Below are positions 1-4,793 of a stretch of DNA of 5,452 nucleotides, piece after piece. Each line of letters opens with the position of its first letter. Within the stretch, counting starts at the first letter, position 1. The DNA lies in NCBI GenBank assembly GCA_016191795.1, contig JACPVK010000295.1:1-5452 (forward strand). The letters are read 5' to 3'. The notes beneath the pieces were generated by a model. It searched no databases. It saw only the letters and a list, made by a program, of their open reading frames with translations, and was not told the origin of the DNA. This stretch comes from Gammaproteobacteria bacterium (GTDB lineage: Bacteria > Pseudomonadota > Gammaproteobacteria > SZUA-229). The position numbers were made by a program, and so were the translations under genes.

Positions 1-1
1 G

Positions 2-580
2 TGGTTTGGTTTTAATACAGAGCCTGGCACGTTTCGCGGTGACGGCAGCGAACAAATTGTGGTGTTTACATCGGAAAATTGCGGTAACAATTGCCGTGAA
101 GCGGTGGCGTATCTGAGGGCATCGGGCATGGCATTTGAAGAATTGAAGCTGGATGCTAACGAAGCCAATACAAAATTGTTTCGTCAGCTGGGTGGTGCGG
201 ATACGGTACCGTATCTGTCATCAGGCTATCAAAAGGTAACCGGGTTTTATCCCCAGGATTATCTTTCTGTGCTGGCGGCTGCCAGAGGCCTGTCGGTGCT
301 GGATGAATCCATGCGTGCTGTCTATGCCCATCATTTTGATAAAAATAATATTCCGTTACTGGTGATGTATGGCACTACCTGGTGCGTGGAATGTGCCGCC
401 ATGCGTGAGTATTGCAACGACCGCAAAATAAAACTGGTGGACTGGGATGTGGAAACCGATGTGGCGGCGGCTAAACGTTATGAGCAACTGGCAGGCCGTG
501 AATACCCATTGGTGTTTTACGGCGCCAGGCGTATGAACGGTTTTTCCGACACCGGGTTACGCCGATTAATGAAGCAATAA
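2..580 (+). CDS. Tandem glutaredoxin/thioredoxin-like protein, 5' end outside window
   Basis: The frame is open from the first bases of the window to TAA at 578-580, so the gene is 5'-truncated here. The GTG at 59 is an internal valine in the first beta strand (EQIVVFTSENC), not a start. About 192 residues are visible (numbered from base 2). The first domain has C27-x3-C31 (CGNNC) and a TVP motif (cis-proline near residue 70) followed by a G-containing strand, as in glutaredoxins. The second domain begins near residue 118 (LLVMYGTTWC), has a CVEC pair at 128-131, and YPLVFYG carrying its own cis-Pro. Two thiol folds in one chain suggest a thiol-disulfide redox or reductase role, but the partner is unknown. 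Whether it is exported cannot be judged because the N-terminus is missing. It converges on the response regulator gene with a 57-bp gap. The fold is fairly sure; the function is not. Confidence 0.82.
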   Translation, partial: WFGFNTEPGTFRGDGSEQIVVFTSENCGNNCREAVAYLRASGMAFEELKLDANEANTKLFRQLGGADTVPYLSSGYQKVTGFYPQDYLSVLAAARGLSVLDESMRAVYAHHFDKNNIPLLVMYGTTWCVECAAMREYCNDRKIKLVDWDVETDVAAAKRYEQLAGREYPLVFYGARRMNGFSDTGLRRLMKQ

Positions 581-599
581 ACAGTCGAGCCAGTTTTTC

Positions 600-630
600 T
601 TGCATGGCGTGTCACGCGCCATGTATGCAA
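600..630. terminator. Hairpin between convergent genes, possible terminator
   Basis: Bases 603-623 fold into a nine-pair stem (CATGGCGTG against CGCGCCATG, one G-T pair) with a TCA loop. The flanking TTGCA/TGCAA can extend it after a small bulge. It lies between the glutaredoxin-like gene and the response regulator gene, which converge, where a bidirectional terminator would be expected. No U-run follows the stem on either strand, so classical intrinsic termination is weakly supported. Confidence 0.3.
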
Positions 631-637
631 CAGGGCT

Positions 638-1087
638 TCAACCGGGCTGGGGAGGCGTTACATTGAGCACCAGCCAGTACAAACCGAGCTGGCGTATGGC
701 TTCCATAAACTGTTCAAAATCAACCGGCTTGCGAATGTAACTGTTGGCACCCAGCTGGTAGCTGGCAATGACGTCACGTTGTTCACTGGAAGTGGTTAGT
801 ATGACCACCGGCTGGGTGCGGGTGCGGTCATCGCTACGTATGCGTTTTAACACTTCCAGCCCATCAATTTTGGGCAGGTTGATATCAAGTAACACGAGTT
901 GTGGCTGTTTGCCGGTATCTCGCCCGGCATAGCTGCCGGTAGCAAACAGGTAGTCGAGAGCTTCAACACCATCCCGGGCCACGATGATTTCGTTGAGGAT
1001 GTTGTTTTTACGCAATGCCCGTATCGTGAGTGCTTCGTCATCGGGATTGTCTTCAACCAGCAGTATGATTTTTTTGTCAGTTGCCAA
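638..1087 (-). CDS. Single-domain response regulator (CheY/Rcp1-like REC protein)
   Basis: This 149-residue protein is one receiver domain with no output domain. Visible landmarks are the acidic pair E12-D13 in LLVEDNPDDE, phospho-acceptor D68 in LVLLDINLP, the T98/T99 switch position in VILTTSS, and K120 in IRKPVD. The EDNPDDE and ARDGVEALDYLF patterns resemble Rcp1-type regulators, which partner phytochrome-like kinases, and the neighbouring kinase has the matching HisKA style. It probably receives phosphate from that kinase and signals by protein contact or as a relay; the target is not visible. The start is TTG (1085-1087) with AAAGGA six bases upstream; no in-frame ATG offers a better start. 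It is last in the binding protein-kinase-regulator unit, 41 bp after the kinase stop. Confidence 0.93.
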   Translation of the reverse strand: MATDKKIILLVEDNPDDEALTIRALRKNNILNEIIVARDGVEALDYLFATGSYAGRDTGKQPQLVLLDINLPKIDGLEVLKRIRSDDRTRTQPVVILTTSSEQRDVIASYQLGANSYIRKPVDFEQFMEAIRQLGLYWLVLNVTPPQPG

Positions 1088-1093
1088 GATATG

Positions 1094-1099
1094 TCCTTT
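1094..1099 (-). promoter_or_regulatory. Ribosome binding site supporting a TTG start
   Basis: AAAGGA on the minus strand sits six bases before the TTG codon at 1087. It decides the start of the response regulator, because no ATG or GTG in frame lies at a suitable distance and the encoded N-terminus (MATDKKIILLVEDN) is typical for a receiver domain. Confidence 0.6.
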
Positions 1100-1128
1100 G
1101 CAGTTGGCCGGGGCAGGTCCCTGTCGTT

Positions 1129-2454
1129 TTATAGCTGATGTTTGTCTGTTTCGGAGGGTGCCAGTGCCAGGTGGTCGGGCTTGTTGGCTGCGGTCAGGCT
1201 GAAGCAGACAATGGTACCCAGGCCGGGTTGCCCTTCGGCCCAGATACGGCCACCGTGACGTTCCATAATGCGTGCCACGGTGGCCAGGCCGATGCCAGTG
1301 CCCGGAAACTCTGCCGCCGCATGCAATCGCTGAAATGGCTGGAACAGTTTGTCGGCATATTTCATGTCAAAACCGACGCCGTTGTCGCGCACACAAAACA
1401 GTGGAGGGTTGCTGCCCTGCAGGTTGCAGGCAAACTCGATACGGGCATCGGTTTTTTTGCTGGTGTACTTCCAGGCATTGCCCAGCAGGTTGTGCAGGGT
1501 GACGCGTAATAATTCCCTGTCGCCCTGAACAATGAGGTCGGGTGCAATATCCACAGTGACCTGACGTTGCGGCGACTGTTCCTGGAGTTCACCGATGACA
1601 TCGTTGGCCAGTTCGCTCAGGTTTACCTTTGTCATTACCATTTCGCGTCGACTCACCCGCGATAACGCCAGTAAATCATCAATTAATTCGCTCATATGGT
1701 GTACGGCTGTGATCACGCGTTGCAGATAACCACGGCCCTCGTCATCCAGTTGTTTGCCATGATCTTCCAGCACAATACGGCTGAATCCATCGATGGCACG
1801 CAGCGGCGCCCGCAAATCATGTGACACCGAATAGCTGAATGTTTCCAGTTCCCTGAGTGCGGCTTCCAGTTCGATGGTGCGTTGTTTTAATTCCAGCCCC
1901 TGTTTTTCACTGCTGTCAATTTGCGCCTGTAACGGTGCCATAGCGGTACGCTTGATGGTGTTCCATAACAGCCATCCCGATATCAATATCAGCGCCAGCG
2001 AAACCAGCGTGGTGTTGAGAATGATGCTGCTATAGCTGGTCTGCATATCTGAAATGTCAGTGGTGGCGTGTAATGTCAGCAATTCGCGTCCGTTAAAGCT
2101 GATGGGTTGGTTGATTTCTATGGGTGCATGAATCGGCATGTCGCGGTGAACATCGGCCAGCACAAAGCCGTTAGGCATTTCGGCCCTGATGCTGGCAATG
2201 TGATCGTGGTTATCTATCCAGCGCTGGATCAGGCTCTCCACAGTGGAATAATCGGAACGTAACACGGCATCAGTTACCAGCTCACCGAGCAGGGCTATTT
2301 CGATTTGAAAGCTGGTTTTTTCATGATCGAGCAGGTGCTGATGCTGCAACATCATGACCGCCATCGCGGCGGCGATCACCACGGCAGACAACACGGCAGT
2401 AAAGGCCAGTAACGCTCGCCGGTTGGTGGTTTTCCAGGCTGTCAGCTGATCCAT
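1129..2454 (-). CDS. Membrane sensor histidine kinase (HisKA-HATPase_c)
   Basis: This 441-residue sensor kinase has a first membrane helix near residues 14-36, a periplasmic region of about 100 residues (40-142) without a recognised fold, a second helix near 143-163 (LVSLALILISGWLLW), and a helical linker of coiled-coil type at about 175-205. The H-box is SVSHDLRAPLRAIDGFS with phosphorylated H212. The ATP-binding domain shows the N-box NLLGNAWKY (N322/N326), the G1 box DNGVGF (357-362), the F-box FQPFQR and the G2 box GTGIGL (385-390). All catalytic motifs are intact. The HisKA segment resembles that of phytochrome-type kinases, which use Rcp1-like regulators, consistent with the gene next door. 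The ATG overlaps the TGA of the upstream binding-protein gene by one base (TGATG), so translation is probably coupled. The last 20 residues are a polar tail. The signal sensed is unknown; direct contact with the periplasmic binding protein is an inference. Confidence 0.95.
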   Translation of the reverse strand: MDQLTAWKTTNRRALLAFTAVLSAVVIAAAMAVMMLQHQHLLDHEKTSFQIEIALLGELVTDAVLRSDYSTVESLIQRWIDNHDHIASIRAEMPNGFVLADVHRDMPIHAPIEINQPISFNGRELLTLHATTDISDMQTSYSSIILNTTLVSLALILISGWLLWNTIKRTAMAPLQAQIDSSEKQGLELKQRTIELEAALRELETFSYSVSHDLRAPLRAIDGFSRIVLEDHGKQLDDEGRGYLQRVITAVHHMSELIDDLLALSRVSRREMVMTKVNLSELANDVIGELQEQSPQRQVTVDIAPDLIVQGDRELLRVTLHNLLGNAWKYTSKKTDARIEFACNLQGSNPPLFCVRDNGVGFDMKYADKLFQPFQRLHAAAEFPGTGIGLATVARIMERHGGRIWAEGQPGLGTIVCFSLTAANKPDHLALAPSETDKHQL

Positions 2455-3305
2455 CAGTATTGCACTCCGGTGAGTTTGAGCTTACTCAGTAGTTGGCGCA
2501 GGTTATCGTAGTCGCTGTCCTGTACCGGTACCAGTTGGGTAACACCGGGTGTGATGGCTTGCAGTATCAGGCTGCCGCGAGGTTCGGTATGCAGCTGCAA
2601 CAGCAGTGTTCGCAGTTTCTGCACTTTTTTCTCCGGCAACTTGTTATTTGCCACAAAGACATGATCTGACAGGGGCATGGAGGTGGCTATGCTGCGCAAT
2701 CCACGCTTTTCATATTGCAGGAATACATCTTCCTTGGTGGCCCCGGCGTCGAAGTCCCCGGCCAGCACACCCAGCGCCACGTTGACATGGTCGCCTACGA
2801 AACTGTAGCTGGCCAGCTTGTCGGCCGTGACACCAGCCTGCAACAGCATATAACGTGGCACCAGATGACTCATGGTGGAGTGCGCATCGCCAAAGGCGAA
2901 GCGTTTACCCTGAAGCTCGGTGAGTGACTTGATCGGGCTCGCCGCGGCCACAAATATCCGCCCTTGAAACGTCGGTGAACCGTTAATAACCTGGCGAACC
3001 AGTAACGGCCGGGCACCGAAAACGTCGTGTAATTTCAGGTAGGGCACAGGCCCGAAATAACCGATATCAACGTGATTATTGCCAACCGCTTCGATGTGCG
3101 CCTGGTAATCCCTGGCTATGACAAGCTTAACTGGCTCGCCGAGTTTTTCACTTAAATAGTTAGCGAGGGGGGAAAAAGACTCTATCAGTTTGGCGGGGGG
3201 CTTAAAGGGGTGTACTCCCAAAACCAGCTCGGCATTCACTGGCAGGGCAAGGGCGAACAATCCAAGGCCTATACCCGTCATCGTAAAAAGTTTGCGCAGC
3301 AACAT
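2454..3305 (-). CDS. PhnD-family periplasmic substrate-binding protein
   Basis: This 283-residue protein has a signal peptide (LLRK then a hydrophobic stretch, likely cut after VNA at 25). It then follows the phosphate/phosphite/phosphonate binding family: LVLGVHPFKPP at the first strand, EAVGNNHVDIGYFGPVPYL (residues 72-90) and LQGKRFAFGDAHSTMSHLVP (131-150), then GDFDAGAT (183-190). Where many relatives carry an STSG-like ligand loop, this one reads STMS (143-146), so the ligand need not be a phosphonate. Length is typical for the family. No ABC permease or ATPase gene is adjacent; instead the gene is fused translationally (TGATG) to a sensor kinase. It is therefore likely the periplasmic sensing part of a two-component system, by analogy with PhnD-like domains in sensor kinases such as TtrS. 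That role is inferred. ATG at 3305 is supported by a strong GGAGGAGA site. Confidence 0.9.
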   Translation of the reverse strand: MLLRKLFTMTGIGLGLFALALPVNAELVLGVHPFKPPAKLIESFSPLANYLSEKLGEPVKLVIARDYQAHIEAVGNNHVDIGYFGPVPYLKLHDVFGARPLLVRQVINGSPTFQGRIFVAAASPIKSLTELQGKRFAFGDAHSTMSHLVPRYMLLQAGVTADKLASYSFVGDHVNVALGVLAGDFDAGATKEDVFLQYEKRGLRSIATSMPLSDHVFVANNKLPEKKVQKLRTLLLQLHTEPRGSLILQAITPGVTQLVPVQDSDYDNLRQLLSKLKLTGVQY

Positions 3306-3310
3306 CGGTG

Positions 3311-3318
3311 TCTCCTCC
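3311..3318 (-). promoter_or_regulatory. Strong ribosome binding site of the binding-protein gene
   Basis: GGAGGAGA on the minus strand, five bases before the ATG at 3305, is the strongest Shine-Dalgarno sequence in this three-gene unit. It fixes the start immediately before the signal peptide. Confidence 0.75.
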
Positions 3319-3349
3319 AGGCGTGGGACAACTTTTGTAGCTTGATTGT

Positions 3350-3379
3350 TTTATACCCGGGCACTACCGGGGCAGGCAA
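3350..3379 (-). promoter_or_regulatory. Candidate sigma-70 promoter for the binding protein-kinase-regulator unit
   Basis: On the minus strand, TTGCCT (-35, positions 3379-3374) is followed after 18 bases by TATAAA (-10, positions 3355-3350). Transcription would start near 3343, giving a leader of roughly 38 bases that contains the GGAGGAGA site. Four of six -35 bases and five of six -10 bases match consensus. The competing TATAAT at 3420-3425 has a better -10 but a worse -35. Confidence 0.4.
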
Positions 3380-3539
3380 AGCGTTTTATTACTCAGGTGA
3401 AACGGCTCTTGTGAACTGGATTATAGGCACGAGTTTTCTGCGTTGTGCTAACTCTGTTCTGCAGACGCCTGGTCATTGCCATGAAATTTGTCCCTCAATC
3501 GACGGCTTCAACCTTTCCCGATTCATTTTTTTTGCTTTC

Positions 3540-3555
3540 TGGCACTCATCCTGCA
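3540..3555 (+). promoter_or_regulatory. Sigma-54 (RpoN) promoter upstream of fliQ
   Basis: TGGCACTCATCCTGCA matches the -24/-12 consensus TGGCACG-N4-TTGCW at ten of twelve defined positions, with GG and GC at exactly the right distance. The predicted start is near 3566, about 37 bases before the fliQ ATG. Flagellar export genes in Pseudomonas and Vibrio are driven by sigma-54 with a FleQ/FlrA/FlrC-type activator, so promoter and gene content agree. This supports fliQ as the first gene of its transcript. Confidence 0.75.
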
Positions 3556-3593
3556 CTAAGCCTCACATCTTTCCTTTTAGTCAAAAATCCGAC

Positions 3594-3597
3594 GAGG
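3594..3597 (+). promoter_or_regulatory. Ribosome binding site of fliQ
   Basis: GAGG lies five bases before the ATG at 3603. It settles the fliQ start: the reading frame is open much further upstream, but the extra residues have no FliQ character and would span the sigma-54 promoter. Confidence 0.6.
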
Positions 3598-3602
3598 TTG
3601 CC

Positions 3603-3872
3603 ATGACACAAGATACGGTGATGACGCTGGCGGCGCAGGCCATGTGGATGACCATTCTGCTCAGTGCGCCGTTATTGCTTTCGGCACTGCTGGTGGGCTT
3701 GCTGGTGGGTATGTTTCAGGCCGCGACGCAAATTAACGAAATGACCCTGAGCTTTATTCCCAAGCTCGGCATTCTGGTGGTGGCCCTGCTGATATTCGGC
3801 CCATGGATGCTGGGCAGCCTGGTGGCGTATACCCAGCAGTTAATTACCAGTATTCCGGAGCTGATCGGGTAG
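3603..3872 (+). CDS. fliQ: Flagellar export gate protein FliQ
   Basis: At 89 residues this has the normal FliQ length. FliQ is one of the membrane proteins (with FliP and FliR) forming the flagellar type III export gate inside the basal body. It has two membrane helices, about residues 16-38 and 54-76, flanking the family signature VGMFQAATQINEMTLSFIPK (35-54). The ATG at 3603 is chosen because the sequence from MTQDTVMTLAAQAMW onward is FliQ-like and a GAGG site precedes it. It heads a fliQ-fliR-flhB run, with fliR nine bases after its stop. In most gammaproteobacteria fliP lies directly upstream; here the upstream neighbour is a divergent signalling gene and a sigma-54 promoter. Confidence 0.97.
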   Translation: MTQDTVMTLAAQAMWMTILLSAPLLLSALLVGLLVGMFQAATQINEMTLSFIPKLGILVVALLIFGPWMLGSLVAYTQQLITSIPELIG

Positions 3873-3881
3873 CACACACGC

Positions 3882-4661
3882 ATGCTGACTATCACCATCG
3901 AACAAATCGGCTCCTGGATAGGCAGTTATTTCTGGCCGTTTGTGCGCATCAGCGCCCTGTTCATGGCGGCACCGGTGTTCGGTGCGAATATGGTGCCGGT
4001 GCGTATTCGTATCATGCTCGCGTTTACATTGAGTTTGCTGGTGGCGCCCATGTTACCGGCGGCGCCGGGGGTGGATCCGGTGTCATTGGCCGGGATGGCA
4101 CTAATTGCCCAACAAGTCCTGATCGGTGTCGCCATGGGTTTTATGGTGCATATGGTGTTTCAAACCCTGGTGATCGCCGGTGAAGCCATGGCTAACGGTA
4201 TGGGCCTGGGTTTTGCGCGCATGGTCGACCCGGCCAACGGCGTGCAGGTACCGGTGATTTCACAGTTTCTGATCATCATGGCCACCATGCTGTTCGTCAC
4301 CCTCAATGGCCATTTAATGCTGATTGATTTGCTGGTGCGCAGTTTCGAATTGTTGCCCATCGGTCAGGGTGGATTGTCTCCGGCCGGTTTTCGTATGGTC
4401 GCCGCCTGGGGCAGCCAGATGTTTATCGGTGCCCTGCTGGTGGCGTTGCCGGCGGTAACCGCCATGTTGGTGGTAAATATTTCCATGGGCGTGATCACCC
4501 GCGCCGCACCCCAGCTGAATATTTTTGCCGTGGGTTTTCCCTTAATGATTTTGCTGGGTTTTATTTTCATCGCCCTCACCACACCCGCCATGCTCAACCA
4601 GTTCACCAGCCTGATGATGGATAGCTTTGACGGCATTATTGCGATTCTGGAGGCGAAGTGA
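3882..4661 (+). CDS. fliR: Flagellar export gate protein FliR
   Basis: This 259-residue protein has the usual FliR length and is hydrophobic throughout, with about six membrane segments. Recognisable family stretches are RISALFMAAPVFGANMVPVR (22-41), AGEAMANGMGLGFARMVDP (99-117), the NGH motif (142-144), and RAAPQLNIFAVGFPL (207-221). With FliP and FliQ it builds the export gate in the inner membrane that passes hook, rod and filament subunits. The start follows the fliQ stop by nine bases; the nearest ribosome site is weak, so coupling to fliQ translation is likely. Its last codons contain GGAGG (4649-4653) and its TGA overlaps an ATG (TGATG, 4659-4663), the usual arrangement for a coupled flhB start, although flhB itself now begins 132 bases downstream. 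Confidence 0.97.
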   Translation: MLTITIEQIGSWIGSYFWPFVRISALFMAAPVFGANMVPVRIRIMLAFTLSLLVAPMLPAAPGVDPVSLAGMALIAQQVLIGVAMGFMVHMVFQTLVIAGEAMANGMGLGFARMVDPANGVQVPVISQFLIIMATMLFVTLNGHLMLIDLLVRSFELLPIGQGGLSPAGFRMVAAWGSQMFIGALLVALPAVTAMLVVNISMGVITRAAPQLNIFAVGFPLMILLGFIFIALTTPAMLNQFTSLMMDSFDGIIAILEAK

Positions 4662-4675
4662 TGAGGCAAAAAATA

Positions 4676-4745
4676 TTGACGCAGAGACGCAGAGACACAG
4701 AGGCATTGATAGAAAAATCTCTGTGTCTCTGTGTCTCTGTGTCAA
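4676..4745. repeat. 70-bp inverted repeat built of 8-bp units, likely dispersed element
   Basis: Two 27-base arms (4676-4702 and 4719-4745) pair fully apart from two positions that become G-U pairs in RNA, around a 16-base loop. Each arm consists of three octamers: GACGCAGA, GACGCAGA, GACACAGA on the left and CTCTGTGT three times on the right, bounded by TTGAC and GTCAA. Sequences of this CGCAGAGACGCAGAG / CTCTGTGTCTCTGTG style are a common dispersed intergenic repeat in proteobacteria. It encodes no transposase, so it resembles a MITE or other passively moved element. It sits between fliR and flhB and would form a very stable hairpin in their mRNA. Confidence 0.85.
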
Positions 4746-4761
4746 AGATTAGTAAACAGCC

Positions 4762-4778
4762 GGTGCGCGCGGCGCACC
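4762..4778. repeat. Short GC-rich hairpin, REP-like
   Basis: GGTGCGC (4762-4768) and GCGCACC (4772-4778) form a perfect seven-pair stem with a GCG loop, followed by CTACG. On the opposite strand it reads CGTAGGGTGCGC, a form I recognise as frequent in dispersed intergenic repeats of gammaproteobacteria. It lies directly after the 70-bp inverted repeat and five bases before the flhB ribosome site, so it could also affect flhB translation. No U-run follows, so it is not a standard terminator. Confidence 0.6.
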
Positions 4779-4793
4779 CTACGGAGTTAGGAA

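Larger units (their letters stand above)
3306..3602. other. Divergent intergenic control region
   Basis: This 297-bp gap separates the leftward signalling unit from the rightward flagellar operon. I see no credible gene in it, and no remnant of fliP, which normally precedes fliQ. It holds a sigma-70-like promoter candidate facing left (3350-3379), a further perfect TATAAT on the minus strand at 3420-3425 with only a poor -35 (AGCACA, 18-base spacer), and a sigma-54 promoter facing right (3540-3555). The centre (about 3430-3535) is otherwise unassigned; binding sites for a sigma-54 activator may lie there, but I cannot identify one. Confidence 0.6.

Noticed and set aside
59..61. GTG as the start of the glutaredoxin-like gene
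   Set aside because: The frame is open to the window edge, and the codons before it (SEQI) complete the first beta strand. It is an internal valine.
3425..3442. AGGCACG-type -24 element on the plus strand
   Set aside because: The next TGC is two bases too far away for a sigma-54 promoter. The site at 3540 has exact spacing.
3466..3481. Sigma-54-like sequence on the minus strand facing the binding-protein gene
   Set aside because: GG and GC are correctly spaced (TGGCAATGACCAGGCG), but the -12 element is poor and it lies about 160 bases from the gene. It is weaker than the sigma-70 candidate.
3210..3602. Extended N-terminus in frame with fliQ
   Set aside because: The extra residues overlap the oppositely oriented binding-protein gene and the sigma-54 promoter, and have no FliQ similarity. 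A GAGG site supports the start at 3603 and the 89-residue length is standard.
3803..4183. Plus-strand open frame spanning the fliQ-fliR junction
   Set aside because: It overlaps two well-recognised genes in another frame and has no domain character.
4676..4745. CRISPR array or tandem microsatellite
   Set aside because: The octamer units have no spacers and are arranged as two opposite-facing arms around a loop, which is an inverted repeat.
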